A program made the position numbers and the translations under genes. From an uncultured Bacteroidales bacterium (GTDB lineage Bacteria > Bacteroidota > Bacteroidia > Bacteroidales > UBA932), in assembly GCA_900316795.1 (NCBI GenBank), contig ONEF01000013.1:1-64000 (forward strand): 64,000 nt of DNA, written 5' to 3'. A model generated the notes under the pieces. It worked only from the letters and a program-made list of their open reading frames with translations, was not told where the DNA came from and did not search any database. Of this stretch, positions 54,340 to 63,889 are shown piece after piece (position 1 is the first letter of the stretch; the number at the start of each line of letters is the position of its first letter).

Positions 54340-55530
54340 TTAAGGATAAATGTCTCCGCGATTCTGCTCATCCGCCTTTTTGCGTCTGGCACAAGCAAGG
54401 CACGCAAAAGGTGCCAGGATTATTATCGCGATAATCATGCCGGCAAGAATATGCGTAAACACTCCGCCAGAGCCATTGCTGAATATCTTGCCCATCAGGA
54501 AGTTTCCGAGGAACTGGCCGCAGAGTGCGATAAAAATGGCAGCGGAGAATGCAGCGCCGCTCATACGGCGGAACACACCGCCAAGACGGGCAAGCATAAC
54601 CGGGTAAGTGGCCCCTACTCCAAAGCCTATCAGGGCCATAGAGCCCCAACAAAGATATGTGGATGAGTTGCCTAAAGACATCATTATCACTCCAGCCAAG
54701 GCTACGCCGAGATAGATGAACAAGGTCCGGAGGTCTTTTCCTGATTTCATCAAAGCTCCAAGCGCAAACCTTCCTAACATCATTCCGATGGTGAAGAAAG
54801 TCAAAGAAAGGACTGCGTCATTCTCGGCGATGCCCCCTATCTTGGTCAGGTACGATGTTGTATAACTGCCGCTGGTGCCTTCAAACGCGCTCTGGAAAAA
54901 CAGGGTGAACGCCACAAGAAGAAGAGCACCGGAAGTCAGCATGCTTTTGTACTCGGAACCGGAAGGCTTGGAGGCAGAAGAAATCTTGGCCTTCGGGAAT
55001 TTTATCGCGATGAAGAACACCACGCTCAGGAGCATTATCACGGCACAGGCAATCAGAGGAATCTTGTAGTTGGATATCAGAACGCAGGCCAGAGTCCAGA
55101 CCATTGCGCCGATGCAGTAGCATGCGCCCAGGATGCTCATCTTCCGGCCTCTTCTGTCTTCATCATAGATGTCTGAAACTATGGCGTTGGTTTCTCCGTT
55201 GAGAACTCCCCCGCCAAGGCCTACGCAGAAGATTCCTGCTATAAGCAGCGGCATATCTGAAGAATATGCAAGTATCAGAAGGCCGGCCAGCATTACAGCA
55301 CTGCTTATGACAAGCAGCCACTTATACCCGTAACGGTCCATCACAGGCCCGAAAATAACAGTTCCGATGATGATGCCTATACTCATATACATAGGCAGGC
55401 CTATAGCCTCAGGAACAGCCCTTACCAAAGGTGGCATGATGGCACCGAGAGAGAGCATGGCTACACCAAAGAACGCCATTCCCAGACAGGCTGCCAGATT
55501 GACTTTACTTGTGGAATAATCTTTTGACAA
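54340..55530 (-). CDS. MFS transporter, copy 1
   Basis: A 396-residue major facilitator with 12 predicted helices and the loop signature GPVMDRYGYKWLL between helices 2 and 3. It is a clear paralogue of the next gene (shared CLGxAFFGVxM opening, MDRYGYK loop, GGGVLNxE helix). The start is a TTG at 55530: an in-frame stop lies close upstream, and the resulting N-terminus aligns with the paralogue. The substrate is probably an amino sugar or peptidoglycan fragment from context. Confidence 0.82.
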   Translation of the reverse strand: MSKDYSTSKVNLAACLGMAFFGVAMLSLGAIMPPLVRAVPEAIGLPMYMSIGIIIGTVIFGPVMDRYGYKWLLVISSAVMLAGLLILAYSSDMPLLIAGIFCVGLGGGVLNGETNAIVSDIYDEDRRGRKMSILGACYCIGAMVWTLACVLISNYKIPLIACAVIMLLSVVFFIAIKFPKAKISSASKPSGSEYKSMLTSGALLLVAFTLFFQSAFEGTSGSYTTSYLTKIGGIAENDAVLSLTFFTIGMMLGRFALGALMKSGKDLRTLFIYLGVALAGVIMMSLGNSSTYLCWGSMALIGFGVGATYPVMLARLGGVFRRMSGAAFSAAIFIALCGQFLGNFLMGKIFSNGSGGVFTHILAGMIIAIIILAPFACLACARRKKADEQNRGDIYP

Positions 55531-55556
55531 TGTCTCTTACTGAATATGATGGTTCT

Positions 55557-56759
55557 CTAAAGGTCTTTATACTTGGCCTTGGCCGAATCTGAAGCCTTTG
55601 CCACAAAAGGAAACAAAATGCAAACCGCCAGAATCATCAGGCACATTACCAGAGGGAAATAGCGAGGAAGCCCGTTACCAACTGACGAAGGCAGGAACAT
55701 CTTGCCTACAAGGAAGTTGCCTACAAGCATTCCGACCTGGGCCACCACCACTGAAAGTGAAACCGCTGCTCCGGAATGTCTCTTGAACACCTGCCCCAGA
55801 TAATCAAAGATTACAGGAGCGGTAACCCCTATCCCGAATCCTAGGAGAGTCATTGAAACAAAGGCCCCCATCGCTGAAGAAGGGAGGAAATACTGCACCA
55901 GAGCTCCTGCAAAAGCTATTGCCATAAACAGGAACATTGCAACCTTCTTGCCGGCCGTCTTAAGGCAAAGAGGAAGGGTAAACCTGCCGATGGCCATTCC
56001 CACTGTCATGAATATCAGCGATGTAAGAGCAACGGAAGTTCCAACCCCATTTTCCGTGCTGGTGTAGTATGAAGTGGAATAATTGGCGCTGACAGCCTCC
56101 AGAACTCCCTGGAAGAAGAAAAGGAAACCGGCAACAGCCAAGATATGGTATTTGAACAGCTTTATGGAATCGATGAGAGAGAACTTGTCTTCCTTGGTCA
56201 GCTTGGCCTTTGGGAAAGGTATGAAGATGAACGCAAGAGACAGCACAGCAATCACGGCAGCGGACCACTGCATCGGGATCATAGGATCGTATGACCATAC
56301 ACGGCAAATGACCGTCCATAGCAGGCTGCCTATGCAGTATGAAGCTCCCAGGATGCTGAGCATCGTGCCTCTGAGGTTATCGCCGTATATATCTGATATG
56401 ATGGCTATTGTCTCGCTGTTAAGAACTCCGCCGCCAGCACCTATCAGAAAAGCTGAAACTACGAAAAGCCACAGGCTGTGGCAGAAAATGAACCCGCAAA
56501 GTCCAAGCGCCAGCGCCAGAGAACTGAATATCAGCAAGGCCTTGTAGCCATAACGGTCCATTACCGCACCGCAGATTATGGTTCCGGCTATGATTCCGAG
56601 AGTCAGTATCCAAGGAAGGTTCTGCACACCTTCAATGCTCTCGCCCAAGGAAGGAAGCATTGCTCCCCAGAAGAACATGGTCACCCCGAAGAAGGCGCAT
56701 CCAAGGCAGGCGGCAACTGCTACCAAAGCTCTTGGATACCCATTTTCTGTTTTTCCCAT
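55557..56759 (-). CDS. MFS transporter, copy 2
   Basis: A 400-residue, 12-helix major facilitator, tandem paralogue of the gene at 54340-55530, with GAVMDRYGYKALL and GGGVLNSETIAIISDIYGD. Divergence is large enough (about half the residues in matched blocks) that the two probably differ in substrate. Gaps of 26 and 32 bases to neighbours support one operon. Confidence 0.84.
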   Translation of the reverse strand: MGKTENGYPRALVAVAACLGCAFFGVTMFFWGAMLPSLGESIEGVQNLPWILTLGIIAGTIICGAVMDRYGYKALLIFSSLALALGLCGFIFCHSLWLFVVSAFLIGAGGGVLNSETIAIISDIYGDNLRGTMLSILGASYCIGSLLWTVICRVWSYDPMIPMQWSAAVIAVLSLAFIFIPFPKAKLTKEDKFSLIDSIKLFKYHILAVAGFLFFFQGVLEAVSANYSTSYYTSTENGVGTSVALTSLIFMTVGMAIGRFTLPLCLKTAGKKVAMFLFMAIAFAGALVQYFLPSSAMGAFVSMTLLGFGIGVTAPVIFDYLGQVFKRHSGAAVSLSVVVAQVGMLVGNFLVGKMFLPSSVGNGLPRYFPLVMCLMILAVCILFPFVAKASDSAKAKYKDL

Positions 56760-56791
56760 AATGTTTTCTCTTATCTGAAATGAATCTTATT

Positions 56792-58984
56792 CTACTGCTG
56801 AACTTTCAGGTATCTGTCCAGCCACTCGAAGAAGGTTCTCTGCCAGAGGATGCCGTTCTGAGGTTTGAGTACCCAGTGGTTCTCGTCAGGATAGAGCAGG
56901 AGTTCAGCATCTATTCCCCTCATTCTGGCTGCGTTGAAAGCGCTTTCACCCTGAGATGCAAGAATCCTGTAGTCTTTCTCGCCATGGATGCAGAGGATTG
57001 GAGTGTCCCACTTGTCAACATACATGTGAGGAGAATGGGCAAAGGTGTTCTGAGCAGTCTTGAGGTCCTTTCTCCAGAAGGCTCCGCCAAGGTCCCAGTT
57101 TGCAAACCACATCTCCTCGGTCTCAACATACTGCTGCATCTCGTTGAAAATTCCGTCGTGGGCTATGAAGGCCTTGAACCTCTTGCCGTGGTTTCCGGCA
57201 AGCCAGTAAACTGAGAAGCCTCCGAAGCTTGCACCTACACATCCCAGGTGATCCTTGTCAACATAAGGTTCCTTTGCAACATCGTCTATTGCAGACAGAT
57301 AGTCTTTCATGCACTGCCCGGCATAGTCTCCGCTTATCTGCTCCAGCCACTCCATTCCAAAGCCAGGAAGCCCCCTGCGGTTAGGAGCAACTATGATGTA
57401 ACCGTTGGCGGCCATTATCTGGAAGTTCCACCTGTAGCTCCAGAACTGGCTTACAGGAGACTGAGGGCCACCCTCACAGAAGAGAAGCGTAGGATAAGTC
57501 TTTGTAGAGTCGAAGTGAGGCGGATACACAACCCAGGTAAGCATCTGCTTGCCGTCCGTTGTCTTTACCCAACGCTCCTTGACCTGGCCAAGGGCAAGCT
57601 TGTCAAGGATATGTTTGTTTTCAAAGCTCAGCTGGACAGTCTCGCCTGTAGCTGGATCAACAGAATAGATGTCATCCGGAAGCATCATGGAATGACGCTT
57701 TGCTATAAGCTTTCCGCCAGAAAGGGCAAGGCTGCCGAAGTCGTGCTGGCCGTCAGTAACCTTGAGGACCTCACCATTGAGGTCTGTCTTGTAAATCTGA
57801 GTGGTACCATGCCATACTCCAATGAAATACAGCGTGTTGTCATCAGCCCAGATGTAGTCGTCAACCCCGCTCTCGAACTTCTCGGTAACATAAGTCTTTG
57901 CACCGGTCTCAAGATCAAGTACGCAAAGGCGGTTGCGATCGCTCTCATATCCGTCTCTTTCCATACTGAGCCAGGAAACCTTCTTTCCGTCAGGACTGTA
58001 GGACGGGTTGGTGTCATAGCCCATGTTGAGATCTTCCTTGTTCTTGTTCACGCTCTGGTTCTGCAAAGACTCATCATATCTGACTTCAGGTCTTGTGTAA
58101 CCCTCTCCCTTGCAGAGGTTGCGTGTCTTGCCGCTCTCAATGTCATACTCAAAGATGTCTGAATCTGTGCTGACAGCGTAATCCAACCCCGTCATCTTCT
58201 TGCAGGAATATGCAATCTTTTTGCTGTCAGGGCTGAACGCGAGCTGCTCGCTTCCGCCGAAAGGCTTGGAAGGACATTCGAACATCTCACCCTCCAGGAT
58301 ATCCTTTATGTTTGAGAAGGAATTGCCGTTATAATCGGCGATGAAAGGATGCGGGATGGTCTCTACCCACTCGTCCCAGTGCTTGTGCATCACATCGGTG
58401 ACAATCCTTCCGGTTGTCTTCGGCAGGTCCTGATATTTGTTCTTGCCCAGGACAACGGAACCTTCGTAAGGTATCTGGGAAACCAAAACAACTTTCTTTC
58501 CGTCAGGAGAGAAGAGGAAATCCTCAACCTCAAGTTCTTCACCTTTTGCATCCTTGGCAGCAATCTTCTTTGCTCCCGTTCCATCAGCGTTCATCACCCA
58601 TACAGAACTTACACCGTCTTCGGAAGTAAGATATGCGATCTTGTTGCCTCCGTCTATCCAAACGGCTCCGCCCTGGCTCTTGGGAGAAGTTGTAAGGGTC
58701 TTGTTGTCAGACCCGTCTGCATTCATCAGGCAGATTACAGTATGGCTGCGGTTTTCCTCAACGCTATAGTAAGAGACATTGTAGAGGATTTTGCTTCCGT
58801 CAGGAGAAGGCTGCACCCCGCCTATACGGCCCATAGCCCAAAGGGCTTCAGGAGTCATAAGGTCTGAAGCAAGCGTTACTTCCTGCTTGCCTATGAAAGA
58901 CTGCGCCTCTTCCTTCTGGTTCTGGGCGCAGCTTGAAATAAGAACTGCCGATGCCATCATCGCGATAAGAATTGATCTTTTCAT
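56792..58984 (-). CDS. S9 family serine peptidase lipoprotein
   Basis: A 730-residue prolyl-oligopeptidase-type enzyme. The lipobox ending LISSC predicts acylation at about residue 19. The beta-propeller (WD40-like PD40 repeats such as FLFSPDGKKVVLVS and AFSPDSKKIAYSC) covers about 45-480. The alpha/beta hydrolase domain has LLFCEGGPQSPVSQFWSYR, nucleophile GASFGGFSVYW, IHGEKDYRI and the C-terminal His in DENHWVLKP. It probably trims oligopeptides at the periplasmic face, perhaps stem peptides in this context. Confidence 0.9.
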   Translation of the reverse strand: MKRSILIAMMASAVLISSCAQNQKEEAQSFIGKQEVTLASDLMTPEALWAMGRIGGVQPSPDGSKILYNVSYYSVEENRSHTVICLMNADGSDNKTLTTSPKSQGGAVWIDGGNKIAYLTSEDGVSSVWVMNADGTGAKKIAAKDAKGEELEVEDFLFSPDGKKVVLVSQIPYEGSVVLGKNKYQDLPKTTGRIVTDVMHKHWDEWVETIPHPFIADYNGNSFSNIKDILEGEMFECPSKPFGGSEQLAFSPDSKKIAYSCKKMTGLDYAVSTDSDIFEYDIESGKTRNLCKGEGYTRPEVRYDESLQNQSVNKNKEDLNMGYDTNPSYSPDGKKVSWLSMERDGYESDRNRLCVLDLETGAKTYVTEKFESGVDDYIWADDNTLYFIGVWHGTTQIYKTDLNGEVLKVTDGQHDFGSLALSGGKLIAKRHSMMLPDDIYSVDPATGETVQLSFENKHILDKLALGQVKERWVKTTDGKQMLTWVVYPPHFDSTKTYPTLLFCEGGPQSPVSQFWSYRWNFQIMAANGYIIVAPNRRGLPGFGMEWLEQISGDYAGQCMKDYLSAIDDVAKEPYVDKDHLGCVGASFGGFSVYWLAGNHGKRFKAFIAHDGIFNEMQQYVETEEMWFANWDLGGAFWRKDLKTAQNTFAHSPHMYVDKWDTPILCIHGEKDYRILASQGESAFNAARMRGIDAELLLYPDENHWVLKPQNGILWQRTFFEWLDRYLKVQQ

Positions 58985-58999
58985 ATATTGCCAAAAAAT

Positions 59000-59902
59000 T
59001 TATCCTTTATAGTTTCCTGCCAGATATCCGGCACCCAAAAGAGCCGCGTCCGCACCAACTTCAGAAGCGCAGAAACGAGTGGTTTTGATGGATATAGGTT
59101 GAGCCCACTTGAGAGCCTCTTCATAAATTTCAGGAATAAGTCCCTTGGCCGGCCCGCTGAAAACACCGCCTCCGAAGACTATCATCTCAGGATTGAAAAG
59201 GCTGACAAGGTTTGCAGCTCCCTTTCCCCACATCTGAACAGCCTTGCGGATTACCTTTGCGGCAATTTCATCACCCTTGGAAAACAAGTCAAAGACTTCG
59301 TATGAGGATACCTCCCTGCCGTAGAGCTTGGAGGCCTGGTAACCGATGCCGTTGCCGGAAGCAAAGGTCTCAAAGCATCCGCACTGGTCCCAATCATTGT
59401 CATAGTCTGATTCCAGGGCCATCCACCCTGTAGCCCCCACTATGTCGTCAGCACCGTGTATCACCCTTCCGTCCAGAAGGATGCCGGCTCCGATTCCACT
59501 TCCTACAGCCAGGTATATGGCGTTGTCACAGTCTTTTGCGGCTCCCCTCCACTTCTCGCCGAGGATGTAGCACGTGCGGTCGCTTTCAATCGATACCGGG
59601 ATGCCGCCGAGATTTGAGGAAAGGACACCAGCCAAAGGATAATTGTCCCAGCCGGGTATGTTCGGACACCACACGGTCCCTTTCTTTGAATACACTATTC
59701 CGGGCACGCAAATTCCAGCCCCTGAAATCTCATGGTCTTTTGCCAGTTTGCCTATGACTTCGCTCACAAGAAGACCTGCGGCATCACCGCCCCGCCCACC
59801 CAAAAGCGCATATTGCCGCTCAAGAATATCTCCACTTGCGTTGAAAACAGCGGCTGAAATCTTGGTGGCGCCTAAATCTATACCTAAAACTGCCATCGTC
59901 AT
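59000..59902 (-). CDS. ROK-family sugar kinase
   Basis: A 300-residue ROK kinase. ATP-binding LGIDLGATKISAAV, phosphate-2 motif GSGIGAGILLDG and the catalytic base in ESDRTCYILGE are present. The usual zinc site (GHxxL...CxCGxxGCLE) is degenerate: GATGWMALESD lacks the His and only CGCFE remains of the Cys cluster. Likely phosphorylates GlcNAc, ManNAc, glucose or MurNAc. Its ATG forms an ATGA overlap with corA. Confidence 0.86.
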   Translation of the reverse strand: MTMAVLGIDLGATKISAAVFNASGDILERQYALLGGRGGDAAGLLVSEVIGKLAKDHEISGAGICVPGIVYSKKGTVWCPNIPGWDNYPLAGVLSSNLGGIPVSIESDRTCYILGEKWRGAAKDCDNAIYLAVGSGIGAGILLDGRVIHGADDIVGATGWMALESDYDNDWDQCGCFETFASGNGIGYQASKLYGREVSSYEVFDLFSKGDEIAAKVIRKAVQMWGKGAANLVSLFNPEMIVFGGGVFSGPAKGLIPEIYEEALKWAQPISIKTTRFCASEVGADAALLGAGYLAGNYKG

Positions 59903-60858
59903 TTGGATTTTCTTCTCCTGAACAAAAGAGAAGCTAAAAATACTGAGACAAGCATTATGAGGATTATCCAGCTGAAATCCCGCAAGCCGAACTCTTCACC
60001 GAAGATAGGAAGCTTGACGTTCATTCCGAAGATACCGGAAATCAGTGTCGGCGGCATGAACAGCAGGGAAACGTATGTCAGAATCCTCATTATCTTGTTC
60101 TGCTCCAGGTTAATCAGACCTAGCACAGTGTTCTGAAGATACTCAAGCCTTTCAAAATTGAAGTTGGTATGGTTCAGAAGCGAAGCTATATCGTTGACCA
60201 GTACATCCAACCTAGGGCGGATATCGCTCGGGAACTTGTCAGAACGGGTAAGGGCTGTCACAATCCTCTGCTTGTCCACAATGTTCTCCCTGACCATCAT
60301 CGTGTTCTCCTGCATCTGATTGATGTCCAGAAGGAAGTCCTCGTTGACCTTGCCTCCCACGTTCACGTTCCTGCCGAACTTTTCTATCTCCTTGGCCATG
60401 ACCTCAATCATATCCGCGTCAAGGTCCACCCTGTTTTCCATGATAGAAACAAAGATATGGTAGCCGGTAGGATAAAGCTTGTATGAATAGCCCATCCTCT
60501 TCTGGAATTCCGTAATGGTACGCAACGGAGCCTGACGTGTAGTCACCAGGACTCCTTCCGCTATGACAAAAGACACACTCTCCTCGGAATAGCTGTCAGG
60601 CCCCGGGGAGATGAAGTCTGTATTTGCAAAGATTGCGTTGTCTGTTTCAGAATAGCGGGAAGAACTCTCGATCTCCTCTGCCTGAGCCCTGCTCTGGAGG
60701 GTGGTTTCAAGGAACTCTTCCACCGCTTGCGTCTCAACTCTGTCAGGTTCATACAAATCTATCCACAGGACATCATCAAATCCCAAGTTCTCTGCCAATT
60801 CGTTTACATCAGAGGTAGTGAGGATCTGCCCCTTAGATTTGTAGAACACCTGAATCAT
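59899..60858 (-). CDS. corA: CorA magnesium/cobalt channel
   Basis: A 319-residue CorA with a large N-terminal cytoplasmic domain, a stalk helix and two C-terminal membrane segments. The pore motif GMN lies in SGIFGMNVKLPIFGEEFG. It carries Mg2+ into the cell as a homopentamer. A TAAATTTG -7 at 60916-60923 (minus) gives it its own promoter inside the amino-sugar run; leader about 55 bases. Confidence 0.92.
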   Translation of the reverse strand: MIQVFYKSKGQILTTSDVNELAENLGFDDVLWIDLYEPDRVETQAVEEFLETTLQSRAQAEEIESSSRYSETDNAIFANTDFISPGPDSYSEESVSFVIAEGVLVTTRQAPLRTITEFQKRMGYSYKLYPTGYHIFVSIMENRVDLDADMIEVMAKEIEKFGRNVNVGGKVNEDFLLDINQMQENTMMVRENIVDKQRIVTALTRSDKFPSDIRPRLDVLVNDIASLLNHTNFNFERLEYLQNTVLGLINLEQNKIMRILTYVSLLFMPPTLISGIFGMNVKLPIFGEEFGLRDFSWIILIMLVSVFLASLLFRRRKSK

Positions 60859-60915
60859 ACTCCGGCCTCCTTCTTTATGGTTATAGAGTTGGACATATCG
60901 TTTTTCTTATACGCG

Positions 60916-60923
60916 CAAATTTA
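60916..60923 (-). promoter_or_regulatory. -7 element upstream of corA
   Basis: TAAATTTG on the minus strand overlaps the stop codon of the SSS symporter gene and lies about 57 bases before the corA ATG. It may drive corA, ROK and genes beyond independently of murQ. Confidence 0.6.
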
Positions 60924-62396
60924 AGAATTTTTCTTTGAGAAAAGCAGCATTCCGATGAATGTAAGTGCGGCAATCACAAGAATCAGGGCAAAACCGAAGT
61001 CATACCCCCAGCCGAACACCTTGTTCTGGATACAGTAGCAGATTACCGGAACCAGCACGCAGATGAACGGAACCGCTTTGTCATTAGTGCCTTTCTTGGT
61101 AAGGATTCCATACATGAACAGACCGAGGAGCGGGCCGTATGTGTAAGATGCTATGGCATATACCATATTGATTACGGAATCGCTCTTGAGATAGTTGAAG
61201 GCAACCATCATCAGGACGAAAAGCACGGAAATAAGAATGTTGACTCTCTGGCGCACGTTCTTTTTCTTGTTGTCATCCCAGTCTTTCTTCTCCATCCCGA
61301 TAAGGTCTATGCTTGCAGACGTGGTAAGGGATGTGATGGCGTTTGCGCAGGAAGGATAGGCTGCTGAAATCAGTCCGATAAAGAAAATCACTCCCACTAT
61401 CGGCTTGAGACTCAGGGCCACCGTAGGGAATATCTTGTCCGCCTCGATTCCGCCGGCTGCCTTGGTGACAGATGACAGAAGTTCAGGATGGTTGGTCATG
61501 AAGATAGCAAGGACAGCACCGATTATCAGGAAGAGCAGGTTTACAGGAATCATCATGGCTACGGAAGTCATCATGTTCTTCTGGCTCTCCTTGAGGTTCT
61601 TGCAGCTGAGGCTCTTCTGGATCATGCTCTGGTCCAGACCGGTCATCGCAACCGGAACAACCAGACCGCTGATGAATCTCTTCAGCCAGTGGGTTCCGTG
61701 GCTCCAGTCTGTGTCAAATATGTCTGAATGAGGGTCTGAATGAACGTTGGAAAGCATATCGCCGAAGCCCCATCCCAGCTCCTTGCAGATGAAAACCAGA
61801 GAAAGCACCACTGCCACAATCATAAAGGTTGTCTGGAAGGTGTCTGTCCAGATGATGGTCTTCACTCCACCCTTGAGGGTATAGAGTATCGCGATTAGGA
61901 CAAATATTGCCGCAGCTACCCAGAACGGCATTATATGGCTGCCGTCAGGGCGGATGAGAACGAAGTTATACAGCACGAACACTACCAGGAACGTCCTTAC
62001 TGTTGCTCCCAGGAACCTGGAAATGATGAAGAAGGAAGCTCCGGTCTTGTAGCTGCAGATTCCGAATCTCTTCTCCAGGTATGAATAGATGGAAGTCAGG
62101 TTCATCCTGAAATAAAGAGGCAGCAGCACCAGGGCAATTATCAGGTAACCGCCGATGAAGCCCAGCAGCATCGGAAGATACCAGAACCTCTCATTATAGA
62201 CATTGCCAGGCACGCTCATGAAGCTCACGCCGCTCAGCGATGCCCCTATCATTCCGTAAGCCACAACAAACCAGTTGGATTTGCGGTTTCCGGTGAAATA
62301 GGAACTGTTGTCTGCCTTCCTTGAAGTCAGGTAGGCTATAAGGAACAGTATGGCCGTATAAACCAGGAACGTTACAAGTAGTATTGTAGAATTCAT
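60921..62396 (-). CDS. Sodium:solute symporter (SSS family), MurT-like candidate
   Basis: A 491-residue Na+-coupled symporter with about 13 membrane helices. Family marks are GASLSGVSFMSVPGNVY early on and TGLDQSMIQKSLSCKNLKESQKNMM in the middle. In Tannerella forsythia an SSS protein (MurT) beside murK and murQ imports MurNAc; here the gene is separated from murQ only by recR, so MurNAc is a reasonable candidate substrate. Sialic acid or sugar transport by relatives is the alternative. Confidence 0.85.
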   Translation of the reverse strand: MNSTILLVTFLVYTAILFLIAYLTSRKADNSSYFTGNRKSNWFVVAYGMIGASLSGVSFMSVPGNVYNERFWYLPMLLGFIGGYLIIALVLLPLYFRMNLTSIYSYLEKRFGICSYKTGASFFIISRFLGATVRTFLVVFVLYNFVLIRPDGSHIMPFWVAAAIFVLIAILYTLKGGVKTIIWTDTFQTTFMIVAVVLSLVFICKELGWGFGDMLSNVHSDPHSDIFDTDWSHGTHWLKRFISGLVVPVAMTGLDQSMIQKSLSCKNLKESQKNMMTSVAMMIPVNLLFLIIGAVLAIFMTNHPELLSSVTKAAGGIEADKIFPTVALSLKPIVGVIFFIGLISAAYPSCANAITSLTTSASIDLIGMEKKDWDDNKKKNVRQRVNILISVLFVLMMVAFNYLKSDSVINMVYAIASYTYGPLLGLFMYGILTKKGTNDKAVPFICVLVPVICYCIQNKVFGWGYDFGFALILVIAALTFIGMLLFSKKNS

Positions 62397-62400
62397 CTTG

Positions 62401-63006
62401 TTAGATTTTAAATGGTTGTCTGTTTTCTATGCTCTTTGCCAGAGTAAGTTCGTCTGTGTACTCGAGGTCATCCCCGAAGGCCACTCCCCTGGCTATGGCA
62501 GTAATCTTTACATCGTATTTTTTCAGCCTGTTATACAGGAAGAAAGCTGTCGTCTCACCTTCCATGCTGGTGGAAAGGGCAAGAACCACTTCCTTGACAT
62601 CCCCCTGAGCCACCCTTTCTTCCAGCTCGGCGATGGGAAGGTCAGAGGGGCCGACACCGTCCATCGGGGAAATGATCCCCTCAAGAACGTGGTAAAGCCC
62701 GTTGTAGGTGTTGGTGTTCTCTATGCTGAGAACATCCCTGACGCTCTCCACCACGCATACCACGCTGCGGTTGCGTCTCGGGTCAGAACAGATGGAGCAA
62801 GTCTCTTCATCACAGACCATATTGCAAACCTTGCAGTGCTTTATGCCGTTTGCCATCCCGACAATGGAGGAAGCGAACAGCTCCACATTCTCCTTCGGCT
62901 GCCGGAGCATGTGCAAAGCCATGCGCAATGCGCTCCTCTTCCCTATTCCGGGAAGCGTAGAGAACTGCTCCACAGCCTTTTCCAGCAACTTTGAAGGATA
63001 AGACAT
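62401..63006 (-). CDS. recR: Recombination protein RecR
   Basis: A 201-residue RecR: helix-hairpin-helix (FSTLPGIGKRSALRMALHML), the Cys4 zinc finger CKVCNMVCDEETCSIC, and the TOPRIM domain with VVCVVESVRDVLSIE and LSTSMEGETTAFFLYNRL. It acts with RecF/RecO in gap repair. The ATG at 63006 is chosen over a GTG just before. Sits between murQ and the symporter with 4-23 base gaps, probably co-transcribed. Confidence 0.95.
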   Translation of the reverse strand: MSYPSKLLEKAVEQFSTLPGIGKRSALRMALHMLRQPKENVELFASSIVGMANGIKHCKVCNMVCDEETCSICSDPRRNRSVVCVVESVRDVLSIENTNTYNGLYHVLEGIISPMDGVGPSDLPIAELEERVAQGDVKEVVLALSTSMEGETTAFFLYNRLKKYDVKITAIARGVAFGDDLEYTDELTLAKSIENRQPFKI

Positions 63007-63029
63007 CACACTCTCACAAAAAACGGAAA

Positions 63030-63851
63030 CTATTTCCCGGCCTTGTAAGCATCCACTCCGTTGCGCACGGAACCATACTTGAGCAGATACTCCTTGGCAA
63101 GTTCATAATCCTTTATTCCGGTCTCGTCCATGATCATTCGTGTTCCTCTGTCCACCAGTTTGGCGTTGGAGAGCTGCATGTCCACCATCTTGTTTCCTTT
63201 CACATGGCCGAGCTTTATCATCGCTGAGGTGGATATCATGTTGAGTATCAGTTTCTGGGCTGTACCGGACTTCATTCTGGTAGATCCTGTCACAAACTCA
63301 GGTCCCACCACCGCCACCATAGGTATGTCCACAACCTCGGCAACCTTCGCCCCAGGATTGCAAGTGATGCAACCTGTCAGGAGGCCCTTCTCGCGTGCCT
63401 TTGCGCAGGCTCCCACAACGTATGGAGTACTTCCGCTGGCTGCGATTCCGACTACGGAATCCCATCCTCCGATGTTGAACTTCTCAAGGTCTCTCCACCC
63501 CTGGTCATAATCGTCCTCAGCATTCTCCACAGCCTTGCGGATGGCACCGTCGCCACCTGCTATAAGGCCGATCACAAGGTCGAACGGAGCTCCGTATGTA
63601 GGAGGTATCTCACTGGCATCCAGTATGCCCAGCCTTCCGCTGGTGCCCGCTCCAAGGTAAAACAGCCTGCCGCCTTTCTTCATCCTCTCGACCAGAAGAT
63701 CCACGAATTTCTCCACCTGAGGAAGAGTCTTCTCAACTGCATACGGTACTGTCTTGTCTTCTGAATTCATTCCGCGGAGAAGCTCTCCGGTTGTCATTTT
63801 GTCCAGGTCTGAATAGTTGGAAGCCTGTTCTGTTATTCTTTTTACACTCAT
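63030..63851 (-). CDS. murQ: N-acetylmuramic acid 6-phosphate etherase
   Basis: A 273-residue SIS-fold lyase/etherase that splits MurNAc-6-P to GlcNAc-6-P and D-lactate. Signatures: TEQASNYSDLDKMTTGELL, LFYLGAGTSGRLGILDASEIPPTYG with the catalytic Glu, GVAASGSTPYVVGA-type loop and FVTGSTRMKSGTAQKLILNMIST. It is slightly shorter than the common 300 residues. The preceding gene at the window edge looks like a MurNAc/GlcNAc kinase, so they form the kinase-etherase pair. Confidence 0.95.
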   Translation of the reverse strand: MSVKRITEQASNYSDLDKMTTGELLRGMNSEDKTVPYAVEKTLPQVEKFVDLLVERMKKGGRLFYLGAGTSGRLGILDASEIPPTYGAPFDLVIGLIAGGDGAIRKAVENAEDDYDQGWRDLEKFNIGGWDSVVGIAASGSTPYVVGACAKAREKGLLTGCITCNPGAKVAEVVDIPMVAVVGPEFVTGSTRMKSGTAQKLILNMISTSAMIKLGHVKGNKMVDMQLSNAKLVDRGTRMIMDETGIKDYELAKEYLLKYGSVRNGVDAYKAGK

Positions 63852-63889
63852 CGTTTCTGATAATCAATCTGTTAACTCATCCTGAAAAA

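Noticed and set aside
57248-58162. A 304-codon plus-strand frame inside the S9 peptidase gene
   Set aside because: Antisense shadow; the peptidase propeller and catalytic motifs on the other strand are unambiguous.
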